A DNA stretch of 64,000 nucleotides from an uncultured Fidelibacterota bacterium (lineage in GTDB: Bacteria > Fidelibacterota > Marinisomatia > Marinisomatales > Marinisomataceae). The DNA is taken from positions 1-64,000 of the forward strand of contig CACOSI010000004.1 of assembly GCA_902629855.1 (NCBI GenBank), read 5' to 3'. The position numbers were made by a program, and so were the translations under genes. The notes below the pieces were generated by a model. It had not been told where the DNA came from, did no database searches, and was given only the letters and a program-made list of their open reading frames with translations. Positions 8,109-17,700 of this stretch are shown one piece after another (the first letter of the stretch is position 1; every line of letters begins with the position of its first letter).

Positions 8109-9195
8109 ATTTCTATTTTTTTTTGCGATTTTCGCATTAATACCTTTTTTAATACCAAATAAAACTAATTCTTTTGAAATAAACGTTTTTGATAAACAGA
8201 AGATAAACTTTATCAATGGCAAAGAGTTAAATAATGATAATTTAATTATTACTGATAATGGACGACTAGTTTTCAAAAAAATATCTTTTCCCGACCTAAA
8301 AAAAACATCAAAAATTAAAGTTAAAGCTCAGCTTGTATCTGATGGGGATCCCTGGGATAAATCTGGATCCATTTTTTTACTTAAATCTCATCCTAATTCT
8401 GACCAAACAAACCCAATAGAGTTATTAAGATTTATTACTCCATTCGGAGTGGGACACTTCAGCGAAATAGACCGACTAGATGACTACAAACCAGTTTATG
8501 TTCCTAAGTGGGAAAAAAATATATCTTGGGAAGAAGATATATCTCATTTAGCTAGTCTTTTTGATAACCATGAAATATGGATTGGTGTTTGGATAGATTC
8601 ATATCATAAAGATGGGTTTCTGATGGATGTTGACTTAAGTATAAATGAAAGTGATACTTTATTTGATTTTATTAAGAAAAAGAACGTCACTTTTATAAAT
8701 AATACACATAAATATTCTCAGAAAATTAATGGAAATCATGATTTTTCTCAAAACCAGTTAATCAATGAATTTCATATTGATAAGAATATCGATAATGCAA
8801 AATTATATTTTATTACAACTGGTCATGGAGCTCATAGTGAAGGGGATGAGTTCAATCAAAGAGATAATATTATCAGCCTTAATGATAAAGAGCTATTAAT
8901 TTATCCAGCATGGAGAGAAGACTGCGCTGCTTTTAGAAGATTTAATCCTTCTTCAGGTGTATGGTTTGTTGACACGACTTGGAAAGGAGAGAAAATAAAG
9001 GAAAGAATTGCTTCTTCAGATTATTCGAGGAGTAATTGGTGTCCAGGAAGTAAAGTTTCTCCTGTTGTGATTGACTTACCAACGTTAAAAAAGGGTAAAA
9101 ATACCATCATTATTGATATACCTAATGCTCAGCCAACAACTGAAGATTTTTGGAATCATTGGAATATTTCATCATATCTAGTTTATGATAATTGA
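8089..9195 (+). CDS. Secreted PNGase F-related protein
   Basis: This 368-aa protein has a signal peptide (MIKSKDKFLFFFAIFALIPF and onward). The C-terminal half carries features I associate with peptide-N4-(N-acetyl-beta-glucosaminyl)asparagine amidase F: TGHGAHSEGDEF (residues 244 on), a conserved Cys in REDCAAFRRFNPSSGVW, the N-W-C-P-G motif (Trp317-Gly320) and FWNHWNISSYLVY near the end. PNGase F has two jelly-roll domains and cleaves N-glycans from proteins; here the N-terminal half (30-200) is beta-rich, as expected. Glycan cleavage is inferred, not proven. Its start lies 20 nt inside the photolyase gene. Confidence 0.72.
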   Translation: MIKSKDKFLFFFAIFALIPFLIPNKTNSFEINVFDKQKINFINGKELNNDNLIITDNGRLVFKKISFPDLKKTSKIKVKAQLVSDGDPWDKSGSIFLLKSHPNSDQTNPIELLRFITPFGVGHFSEIDRLDDYKPVYVPKWEKNISWEEDISHLASLFDNHEIWIGVWIDSYHKDGFLMDVDLSINESDTLFDFIKKKNVTFINNTHKYSQKINGNHDFSQNQLINEFHIDKNIDNAKLYFITTGHGAHSEGDEFNQRDNIISLNDKELLIYPAWREDCAAFRRFNPSSGVWFVDTTWKGEKIKERIASSDYSRSNWCPGSKVSPVVIDLPTLKKGKNTIIIDIPNAQPTTEDFWNHWNISSYLVYDN

Positions 9196-9253
9196 TTTAT
9201 TATCATTTAATATATAATATTATAGTAGTTAACCAATTAAACTAGGAGTAAAA

Positions 9254-9916
9254 ATGCAGTACCTAAATACATTAAACGAGAAATTAGATAAGTTCCATTT
9301 ACTAGATCATCCTTTTTACATAGCTTGGAATAAAGGTGAGCTAAATCAAACAATATTAAGGGATTACGCCGAACAGTACTACCAACACATTAAGGCTTTT
9401 CCAAGATATATTAGTGCTACGCATTCTATTTGCGAAGACATTGATAATAGAAAAATTTTATTAGATAATCTTAGCGATGAAGAAGATTTTGATAAAGATC
9501 ACCCAATGCTTTGGAAGCAATTTGCATTAGCTGTTGGCGCGGATGAAAATACAGTAGAAACAGTAAATCAAGAATCTTTTACTAAAGACATGATTGATAA
9601 TTTCTTCAAACTTGCTAGATCATCCTATGCTGAAGGTCTTGGTTCATTATATGCATATGAAAGACAGGTACCAGAAATTGCTGATACCAAAATTAGAGGC
9701 TTAATTGATCATTACAATGTGTCATCCGATGAGGGATTAGAATATTTTGTTGTGCATAAAGATGCTGATGTTGAGCACAGAGAGCAAAGCGCTGAATTAA
9801 TGAATAAATTATCACCTGAAGAAAGAAAACTTGCAGAAGAAGCAGGATTATCTACTGTAAAAATGTTGTGGGGTTTTCTATCAGGTCTGTGTGAAAAACA
9901 CAATATTCAGGCATAA
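9254..9916 (+). CDS. CADD-type p-aminobenzoate synthase (PqqC/TenA-like fold)
   Basis: This 220-aa helical protein is close in length to Chlamydia CADD, a self-sacrificing enzyme that makes p-aminobenzoate for folate from its own tyrosine. Residues line up well with the CADD di-metal site as I recall it: Glu76, His83, Glu136, His168, Asp172 and His175 have the same spacings. Tyr22, Tyr135, Lys146 and Tyr164 sit where CADD has its substrate tyrosine and key Tyr/Lys residues. AGGAG lies 4 nt before the ATG. folD at 33890 is part of the same cofactor network. A PqqC-like or other oxygenase role is the alternative. Confidence 0.82.
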   Translation: MQYLNTLNEKLDKFHLLDHPFYIAWNKGELNQTILRDYAEQYYQHIKAFPRYISATHSICEDIDNRKILLDNLSDEEDFDKDHPMLWKQFALAVGADENTVETVNQESFTKDMIDNFFKLARSSYAEGLGSLYAYERQVPEIADTKIRGLIDHYNVSSDEGLEYFVVHKDADVEHREQSAELMNKLSPEERKLAEEAGLSTVKMLWGFLSGLCEKHNIQA

Positions 9917-9950
9917 ATTTAAAATTTCGTTTTAATTAAGCTTATATTGT

Positions 9951-9978
9951 TTGAATTGTACTGATATTTGCGTATTAT
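9951..9978 (+). promoter_or_regulatory. Predicted promoter of apt
   Basis: TTGAAT (9951-9956) and TATTAT (9973-9978) are spaced by 16 nt. The -10 ends 9 nt before ATG 9988 and no Shine-Dalgarno is present, so the apt mRNA probably has almost no leader. Confidence 0.55.
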
Positions 9979-9987
9979 GCGCGCAAT

Positions 9988-10515
9988 ATGGATATAAAAC
10001 AAATAAAAGAATCAATTACAACAGTAAAAGATTATCCTCTAAAAGGTATTGTTTTTAGAGACATAACTACTTTGCTTGAAAATCCCGACGCTTTTAAGTC
10101 AACTGTTGATATCATGGTTGAAAAAGTTAAACATTTGGATTTTAATGTAGTTGTAGGAGTTGAATCTAGAGGATTTTTCTGGTCTGCACCAATTGCTTAC
10201 GCATTATCAAAATCATTCGTATTAGCAAGAAAACCTGGAAAATTACCTAGAAAAGCAGCTGAAAAACATTTTACTTTAGAATATGGTACAAATACAGTTC
10301 ATATTCACGAGGATGCAATTAAAAAAGGCGATAAAGTTTTAGTTGTTGATGATCTAATAGCAACTGGTGGAACTGCAATAGCTACTGCAGAATTGTGTCA
10401 AGAATTAGGAGCAAGTCAAGTTCACACTATAGCTTTAATTGATCTGCCTAAATTAGGAGGATCCAAAAAGCTTGCAGATAAATTTGGCGAAGTAATTACT
10501 CTTATTGATTATTAG
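9988..10515 (+). CDS. apt: Adenine phosphoribosyltransferase
   Basis: This 175-aa protein is full length for Apt and carries the PRPP-binding signature VVDDLIATGGTA (residues 119-130), the VGVESRGFFW loop and the RKPGKLPRKA segment that covers the active site. It converts adenine and PRPP to AMP in purine salvage. The gene is monocistronic in appearance, with its own promoter. Its stop codon overlaps the 3' end of the convergent sulfatase-like gene, leaving no room for a separate terminator. Confidence 0.96.
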   Translation: MDIKQIKESITTVKDYPLKGIVFRDITTLLENPDAFKSTVDIMVEKVKHLDFNVVVGVESRGFFWSAPIAYALSKSFVLARKPGKLPRKAAEKHFTLEYGTNTVHIHEDAIKKGDKVLVVDDLIATGGTAIATAELCQELGASQVHTIALIDLPKLGGSKKLADKFGEVITLIDY

Positions 10516-12209
10516 TCTTTATTGAAAAGTGATGAAAATTCTAAAAATTTTCTATAACTACCTTTAATTGACAACTTATTATTTGAAAAAGCTGAAATTG
10601 CACTTTCTGTATTAAGAATTATTCCTTTCCAAGTCATAGATTCAACAGTAATGATAGCATCATAGTCTTCGTCATATCCATTTGATATTTCAGCGATTTG
10701 ATTTCTGATAACTACACTATATTTCTCATTTAAATCAACAATATTAAATCCAATCTTTATTTCTTTATTTATTGCTTTTGTAGGATCAAGTCTTGGACCC
10801 ATAGCTTCAAAAAAAGTATTCATTGGAATATTTTTAGCCTGTTCAGCAGAAACTGTATATTCTAAAGAAGGTTTTATTTTATTTGATAGTTCATATGACT
10901 CAGATAGATAATAGTTCCTTGCTATTGGATTTCCTTCTTTTTTTGATAGAAATTCTAAAGACATACTATAAAGTGTAGTAATTTCTTTATCATTTGGAAA
11001 AACTTCCATTCCATAATCACTTAACTCTGCTGCCCATTGATAATTCTGATTTTCAATTTCTTCTCTGATAACACTAATTAATTGATTTTTTGAACCTATT
11101 AAACCGACGATATTTTTTGCCCTTTCTTTATTAGATAAAGGCTCTAAATTCACAGCTTTTCCATCAAAGAATCCAAGATAACCGTTATAAACATTTCTAA
11201 TGCTCCATGAAACTTTCCCGTACTTTTCATCTAAATCGTAATTTTCTTTAAAAAAGGAAGGGTATACAAACTCTTCAACTAATTCATCTGGTGTTTTTCC
11301 AGCATTTGCACCCCTAATTGCATAATCATGAATATATTGAATAGCGTCTCTATAAATTGACAGTCTATTTTCAATTTCATTTTTTCCCTCAAGAAAAGGA
11401 CCATGACAACTAATAAGGTACTGTGGTTCATACGAGCGCATTGCGTCAACGGATTTATACCATTTATAAGTGTCTCTATAAGAAGTACCTCTAATAGTAT
11501 ATAAGTTTGGGAATCTCATGTAGTAATTATCAGAGCTAATAACTAATTCTTTTTCAGGATAGTAAATAATAATTTGATCATCTGTTTCTCCAGGAGAATG
11601 TTGAATCTCTAAAGTGATACCAGCTACTTGTAATTGAGATGTTTGTTGTTCAAAAAAGTGTGTTGGATATACAACTGAAGGCTGCTCAAAATCAAAATTT
11701 AATGTAAATCCAAGTCCATGACCTCTTTTTAAACTGTCAGGAAGAAAATGACCAAATTGTTTCATTCCTCTTTCAGTTAATATTGGTCTCAATAGGTTAT
11801 TTTGGTCATAAAAACCTTTTTCAAAAGTACGGTGAGCATAAATTTTAGTTTCTTTATCAAGAAAACCTGGAGCACCTCTCCAATGATCAACATGAGAATG
11901 CGTATAAATGATGGCTAGATTTGGTTTATTTGATATTTTTTTAAATTCATTGTTTATTTCTTTAGCCAGCAGGGGATCTTCTGTAGTATCAATAATTATG
12001 TTACCATCTTCTCCAACAAAAAGTATTGAGTTTGCAAGACCATAGCCAATAGCAACATAAACATCATCAGTTACCTCATAAATACCCTTTTCAAAATAGA
12101 AATCATCATCAAGCTGAATTTCTGAAGTGAAGTTAGATTTTTTTTCATTATTTTTTTGCTCTGAAAAGCACCCAATTAGTAAGAAGAAGAATAAAAAATA
12201 TAATTTCAT
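10512..12209 (-). CDS. Alkyl sulfatase-like metallo-beta-lactamase lipoprotein
   Basis: This 565-aa protein has a lipoprotein signal with lipobox LIGC. The metallo-beta-lactamase domain carries THSHVDH (residues 103-109) and later HSPGETDDQ and CHGPF metal-ligand segments. The middle helical region (WAAELSDYGMEVFPNDKEI) matches the alkylsulfatase dimerisation domain, and the C-terminus (ETDP-less SCP2-type, INKEIKIGFNIVDLNEKYSV) resembles the sterol-carrier-like substrate domain of SdsA1. It may hydrolyse alkyl sulfates such as surfactant-like marine compounds. It is convergent with apt and divergent from the aminotransferase. Confidence 0.82.
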   Translation of the reverse strand: MKLYFLFFFLLIGCFSEQKNNEKKSNFTSEIQLDDDFYFEKGIYEVTDDVYVAIGYGLANSILFVGEDGNIIIDTTEDPLLAKEINNEFKKISNKPNLAIIYTHSHVDHWRGAPGFLDKETKIYAHRTFEKGFYDQNNLLRPILTERGMKQFGHFLPDSLKRGHGLGFTLNFDFEQPSVVYPTHFFEQQTSQLQVAGITLEIQHSPGETDDQIIIYYPEKELVISSDNYYMRFPNLYTIRGTSYRDTYKWYKSVDAMRSYEPQYLISCHGPFLEGKNEIENRLSIYRDAIQYIHDYAIRGANAGKTPDELVEEFVYPSFFKENYDLDEKYGKVSWSIRNVYNGYLGFFDGKAVNLEPLSNKERAKNIVGLIGSKNQLISVIREEIENQNYQWAAELSDYGMEVFPNDKEITTLYSMSLEFLSKKEGNPIARNYYLSESYELSNKIKPSLEYTVSAEQAKNIPMNTFFEAMGPRLDPTKAINKEIKIGFNIVDLNEKYSVVIRNQIAEISNGYDEDYDAIITVESMTWKGIILNTESAISAFSNNKLSIKGSYRKFLEFSSLFNKD

Positions 12210-12298
12210 ATAACAAAATATAAGTCATATTAAGCTTTATTTTAAATAAATTAGATTGTTGCCATGGAACAAATTAAAATTAAAACCATTTCTTAATA

Positions 12299-13165
12299 AT
12301 GAGCTATATATCCTATTCTAGAGGAAAATTTATTGCAACTGATGAAGTCAATCTTGGAATTTTAAGCAATTTCTTAAGTGTTATAAGAGGTTTTCAAGTT
12401 TTTACTTTTTTAAAAACAATTAACAGAGGAAAACCAATTTTTTTAGAACTTCATGTGGATAGGGTAATTAAAAATGCAAAGTTGATGGGTCTTAAAATTG
12501 ATATTTCTAATGACGAGCTTATTGCACTTGTAAAAGAAACATTAAGTAAAAATGATTTCTCCAAAAGCGAAAGTAATATTATGATCGTTTTTGCAGGAAC
12601 TTCACCAACAGATGATGCTGGCTTAAGAACAGACAAAAAAGCAGATATTTTTATCGTCATATCAAAAGCAAAAGAATATTCAAAAGAATCTTATGATAAA
12701 GGTGTTTCTTTAGGATTATTTGAATACCAAAGAATGGATGCTAAAATTAAGTCACCATATACCTATTATGGAGGATTAAAAGCGCAAAATATTGATGATT
12801 TGAGTAGTTTTGACGAGGTAATCTACCATAACAATGGTAATATTTTAGAAGGCACTACTTTCTCTTTTTTTGGAGTCAAAAAAGATGGCACGATAATTAC
12901 ATCAAAAGCAGATGGCAAAATTTTAGAAAGCATTACAAGAAAAGTTATAATTGATATCATGAAAAAAAATGACATCAAACATAATATTGATGACATCCCA
13001 TTAGAAATGATTGATGAATTTAACGAAGCCTTTATTGCTTCATCAAACCGTGATATCATTCCAGTAAAATCCATTAATGGTAAATTACTTAATAATGGTA
13101 TCATTGGAGAAAACTGTAGAAATATTATCAAGGTTTATAAAGCAGAAATTAATGCTAAAAATTAA
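12299..13165 (+). CDS. Class IV pyridoxal-phosphate aminotransferase
   Basis: This 288-aa protein belongs to the branched-chain aminotransferase / aminodeoxychorismate lyase / D-amino acid aminotransferase fold. LHVDRVIKNAKLMGL is the conserved N-terminal arginine region. The likely Schiff-base lysine is Lys151 in DAKIKSPYTYYGGLKAQN, and NILEGTTFSFFGV matches the E-G-x-x-S/T-N motif. Substrate (branched-chain 2-oxo acid, D-amino acid or aminodeoxychorismate) cannot be decided by eye. The gene is divergent from the sulfatase-like gene. No clear Shine-Dalgarno precedes the ATG. Confidence 0.82.
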   Translation: MSYISYSRGKFIATDEVNLGILSNFLSVIRGFQVFTFLKTINRGKPIFLELHVDRVIKNAKLMGLKIDISNDELIALVKETLSKNDFSKSESNIMIVFAGTSPTDDAGLRTDKKADIFIVISKAKEYSKESYDKGVSLGLFEYQRMDAKIKSPYTYYGGLKAQNIDDLSSFDEVIYHNNGNILEGTTFSFFGVKKDGTIITSKADGKILESITRKVIIDIMKKNDIKHNIDDIPLEMIDEFNEAFIASSNRDIIPVKSINGKLLNNGIIGENCRNIIKVYKAEINAKN

Positions 13166-13255
13166 TCTATTTTTAAAATCAAGATAATCTTAAATTGGAA
13201 CAATGTGTTTTAATGTGCGTTTACATTAGAAATAACATAAAATAAGGTGGTTAAT

Positions 13256-13660
13256 ATGAAAAATTTGACTTATGTACTATTTTTATCGTTTGTTTTAACT
13301 GGTTGTGCTATGCAGGCACCAACCGCGTCTGCTCAATCTAATGACTTTACTTTAGGTAAGGTTCAGTCACAGCTAAAAGAAGGGATGAGCTCAACTGAAG
13401 TTGTCTCATTGCTTGGTTCACCAAATTTAGTAACTAGTACTAAAGATGGAGGAGAAGCATGGACATATGATAAGGTTTCTCAGGTTCAAGAATCTAGTAA
13501 TATTGCTGGAGCTGGAGCTGGATCTAGTGGAAACTTTTTTGGTATTTTTGGTGGTGGAAGAGCAAAAAGCGAAAATACAAGCAAGAATTTAACATTAGTA
13601 GTAAAATTAAATTCAGATGGTATTGTTACAGATTTCAAATATCAAAGCATTAAATATTAA
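13256..13660 (+). CDS. BamE/SmpA-like outer-membrane lipoprotein
   Basis: The start at ATG 13256 is chosen because AAGGTGG lies 5 nt upstream; it gives 134 aa. The signal peptide ends in lipobox LTGC. The mature protein shows the BamE/SmpA_OmlA pattern LGKVQSQLKEGMSSTEVVSLLGSPNLV...EAWTYD, followed by a Gly/Ser-rich loop and a final strand pair. Members are outer-membrane lipoproteins, some in the BAM complex, others of unknown role. It heads a three-gene lipoprotein group. Confidence 0.75.
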   Translation: MKNLTYVLFLSFVLTGCAMQAPTASAQSNDFTLGKVQSQLKEGMSSTEVVSLLGSPNLVTSTKDGGEAWTYDKVSQVQESSNIAGAGAGSSGNFFGIFGGGRAKSENTSKNLTLVVKLNSDGIVTDFKYQSIKY

Positions 13661-13667
13661 TTCAGAA

Positions 13668-14162
13668 ATGCAAAAACAGCTTTTACTTGTAATAAGTTTA
13701 GCATTCATTTTTCATGGGTGTGCTGGGGGTTCTTCAGATAGAACAACTGCGGTTAAACGTGCAACTGAAACAAGAGAATATGAAGTCGCAACTAAACAGT
13801 TAATTGCAGCATCAATTGGTACTTTTCAAGATTTAGGATATACGATTGATGTTTTATCTCCTGAATTTGGATTAATTACTGCAAGCAAAAAGCAGGTAGG
13901 TTCCACGCAAAGTGTTAATGATGAAAGTATTGGTGAGTCTATTTTAAGAGGAATTTTTGGAATTGAAAGTAATGATAATGTTGTTGTAATTCCATTAACT
14001 CTTTCAGCTACTATTACTATAAAAGAAATATCGACTGATCCAACTTTATCTTCATTAAGAGTTAATTTTGAAGGAGGGCAAAGAAAGTTTTCAGACCTTT
14101 TCTTTAAAAGTTTTTTTGCTGCTCTGGATAAATCATTATTTTTAGATAATGCTATTGAATAA
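13668..14162 (+). CDS. Lipoprotein, paralogue of the next gene
   Basis: The start at ATG 13668 gives a proper lipoprotein signal (MQKQLLLVISLAFIFHGCAG), 164 aa in all. The frame is open further upstream, but that would overlap the BamE-like gene. The core shares segments with the downstream protein: RATETREYEVATKQL, GTFQDLGYTIDVLSPEFGLITASK and SSLRVNFEGGQRKFSDLFFKSFFAALDKSLFLD. Function unknown; a role in envelope assembly is a guess from the BamE-like neighbour. Confidence 0.7.
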   Translation: MQKQLLLVISLAFIFHGCAGGSSDRTTAVKRATETREYEVATKQLIAASIGTFQDLGYTIDVLSPEFGLITASKKQVGSTQSVNDESIGESILRGIFGIESNDNVVVIPLTLSATITIKEISTDPTLSSLRVNFEGGQRKFSDLFFKSFFAALDKSLFLDNAIE

Positions 14163-14164
14163 AT

Positions 14165-14725
14165 ATGTTTAAAAAAATTGCAATTCATTCATTTCTATTT
14201 ACTTTTTTGTTTACAAGTTGTGCTTCATCTGGTGGCTCGTCAAAAAAATCTACTGCAGCTCAAAGAGCAGTCGAAACGAAAGAGTATGATGTCAGTTCAA
14301 AAGATTTAATGCAGTCTACAATTGGAGCTTTCCAAGACCTGGGCTTTACTATTGATACGCTGAGCGAGGAATTTGGTTTAATCACAGCTAGTAAAATTGA
14401 AAAACCTAAGAAAAAAGAACCCTCAGATGCACAAAAAGCACTTATGGCGGTTGGAGCTATTTTAGCAATCGGATGGATACTTGCTACAGATAGTGAAGGA
14501 GATTTACTAAAAGGCGACGGAGATGATGGAGATACGGTAGTAATTAAAGACTATAAGCTTTCTGCTACAGCAACTATTAAATCTATTAAAGATACCGATC
14601 CATATATATCTTCATTAAGAGTTAATTTTGGTGGAGCACAAAGAAAAAGATCTGTTCAATTTTTTAAGAATTTCTTTGCTGCAATTGATAAATCATTATT
14701 TTTAGATGAAACTTTAGATTCTTAA
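14165..14725 (+). CDS. Lipoprotein, paralogue of the previous gene
   Basis: This 186-aa lipoprotein (lipobox FTSC) begins 2 nt after its paralogue and repeats the same motifs (GAFQDLGFTIDTLSEEFGLITASK, SSLRVNFGGAQRKRSVQFFKNFFAAIDKSLFLDETL). It differs by an inserted hydrophobic stretch (ALMAVGAILAIGWILATD) in the middle, which could be a transmembrane segment. The pair is a recent-looking tandem duplication. No family was recognised. Confidence 0.7.
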   Translation: MFKKIAIHSFLFTFLFTSCASSGGSSKKSTAAQRAVETKEYDVSSKDLMQSTIGAFQDLGFTIDTLSEEFGLITASKIEKPKKKEPSDAQKALMAVGAILAIGWILATDSEGDLLKGDGDDGDTVVIKDYKLSATATIKSIKDTDPYISSLRVNFGGAQRKRSVQFFKNFFAAIDKSLFLDETLDS

Positions 14726-14758
14726 GATAAACAACTTCTTATTTTTTAAATTTTTCCT

Positions 14759-14764
14759 TATACT
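14759..14764 (+). promoter_or_regulatory. -10-like TATACT before the large secreted protein
   Basis: TATACT ends 13 nt before ATG 14778 in a 52-nt gap with no visible Shine-Dalgarno, so a short leader is likely. The -35 is weak. Confidence 0.3.
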
Positions 14765-14777
14765 TTATTTCAATTGT

Positions 14778-17700
14778 ATGAGAAAAATTCTTTATAAAAT
14801 TATTTTATTATTGTTTATTTCAATGTCATTCGCTTCCACTGGAGCAAAAAGTCATTCAGCAGAACTTCTTCATGTTGGAAGGTATATACCTTTAGCTACT
14901 AATGACTCCTTCTTATTTACTGCTAAAACATTTTCATCTTTATCTTCTAGAAAGGTTGATGTTTATAATATAAATTCAGTCGGTCAATTAGAAAAATATC
15001 GTGAAATTTCATCTCCAAAACCAATGTCTGGTGATGATTTTGGATTTAGTATAGCGGCATCTGAAAAACATTTGTTGATTGGTGCTCCAGGTTACAATGA
15101 TGGACATGGTATTGCCTATTTATATGAATTAAAAGATAATATTTGGACATTAGTAAAAACTTATGAAAATCCTGTATCCTATCAAGATAAAGGCTATCCA
15201 CACAAATTTGGCTATAATGTTTCGATTTCAGATAAATATTTATCGATTTCATCTCCCTTTAATAATGATGGTGTCGTTTATATCTATGATATAGACAGCG
15301 TTGATGATAATAGAATTTCTTCAAAGTTGGTTGATAAAGTAGATGTTAGGGAGCTTGGCGATGTAGAAGGTTGTTACGCAATTGGGCCTGATCAGTTTGG
15401 ATTTGGAATATCAACATCATTTAAAAATAATAAGCTTGTTATTGGTTCTCTTAAAGATTTTGTCTATTTAGTCGAATATCAGGATGGAATTCCTTTTGGA
15501 ACTGAAATTTTAAATCCTACTGATGATGAAGAAATGGAAAGGTATAAGTTTGGTCAAACAGTTTACCTTGGAAGTAAAAATTTATATATATCGTCATTAG
15601 CATCAGATATGGGTAAGGGAAAAGTATTTGTTTATCCTTATCTTGACGGACTTAATAGAACTGATGAAAATCCATGGTCCAATCCCTATGAAATTCAACC
15701 CAACGATCTTGTAGATAATTCATATTTTGGATATAGTTTTTCAGAGTTAAATAATGAAGTTGTTATATCAACTTTTAATCAAGCTGTTATCTATAAATAT
15801 CAAATAAATGTTAATGATAAGCTTGAACAAATTTCTGTTATTAAAAACGATTCACTTCCTAAAAACGCTTATTTTGGTAGAAATGTTTTGCACCTAAAAA
15901 ATGGTTTGATGACGGATGCTTACTATAATAATGAATTGTTTATCTATAATGATAATAGCATGAGTTTTTCAAATTCTTTAGATACATCAGATGATATATT
16001 GTCTATAAAAGATAGAATTGAATGTACCAATGGATTTGCAGGTCAGTTTGAATGTGATGATATAGACTTATTTTCATTTATGGATAAAACTGAAATCGGT
16101 GGAAGCAATAGTACAGCTCTTAATGACATTTGGGGATGGACTGATCCTCAAACTGGAAAAGAGTATGCGCTTGTTGGTATGAGCAATGGTACATCTTTTG
16201 TAGATATCTCTGATGCTGAAAATCCTGTTTATATTGGAAGACTTCCAACTCAAACCTCTAATTCATCATGGAGAGACGTTAAAGTATATCAAAATCACGC
16301 TTTCATTGTATCTGAAGCGGGTGGACATGGTATGCAAGTTTTTGATTTAACAGAGTTAAGAAATTTTAATGGAACATCATTTACATTTTCTAATTCTGCT
16401 TATTATAGTGGTTTTGGAAATGCTCATAATATTTTTATTAATGAAGACACAGGATTTGCATATGCTATTGGAACAGGTACATGTGGTCCTGGAGGTTTGC
16501 ATATTGTTGATATTTCAAATCCAACTAATCCAACCAAATCAGCTTGTATTTCTGATCCATCAACCGGAAGAAATAATACTGGGTATGTTCACGATGTTCA
16601 ATGTGTAATTTATAATGGTCCCGACACAGATTATCAAGGTAAAGAAATATGTTTTGGATCTAATGAAACAAATGTATGGGTTGTTGACGTTAGTACTAAA
16701 TCAGACGACAATAACGGTAGTAAAACAATAGGCCTAGGAAGTTATGATAATTATTATACCCACCAGGGCTGGTTAACAGAAGATCATAAATATTTCATTC
16801 AAAATGACGAACTTGATGAATCAAATAATGCATACAATAATACGAGAACATTAATTTGGGATGTTCAAGATCTAAGTAATCCAGTTGTTGAAACTGTATA
16901 TTTAGGACCAACTCCATCAATTGATCATAATAATTATATTATAGGTAATAAAGTCTATATGTCACATTACACTAGTGGTTTAAGAGTTTTAGACATATCA
17001 GACATTAATAACCCTTCTCAAGATTCATTTTTTGACGTTTATCCAGCAAATAATAGTACATCATTCAATGGCACATGGAGTAATTATCCATATTATGATA
17101 GTGGTATGATAGTTGTCACTAGCATAGATGAAGGATTATTTGTTGTTGGTCCAAGTGGAACAACACAAGGTCAAGCTCCAACTGTTTCCTATGATGTTCC
17201 AACGGAAGGTTCTGTTAAGCTTAAATGGGATTTGATTGGAAATTCTACTTCCGTTGTAAATATTTATCAGTCAACAGAGCCTGGTTTTTCACCGTCTTCA
17301 TCTACATTATTAGATACCGTTAATTATCCAAATACGGAATATGATGTAAGTAATCTAGATTCAAGTATTTTTTATTATTTTAGGTTATCAGTTACAACCA
17401 ATAATGTTGAAGGTCCTTTCTCTGAGGAGTTAAGAGTAAAAGCTATTATTGCACCTAATCAACCTCCAACAATCGACCCGATTAGCAATGTAGCATTTAA
17501 TGAAGACACTGAATATGTTGTTAGTTTAGATGGAGTATCTTATGGAGATGATGTTAATGCCCAGAATATTACTATTAGTGCGACATCAAGTAACACGGAT
17601 TTAATTGATGATATTTCCATTACTGAATCAACAAGTTCATCAGGAGTAGTATTTTATGCCCTTGGTCTTGATCCAAAAGAAAATATGTATGGTAATGCAC

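Noticed and set aside
13826..14188. 120-codon minus-strand frame across the lipoprotein pair
   Set aside because: It is antisense to the conserved lipoprotein core and has no supporting signal.
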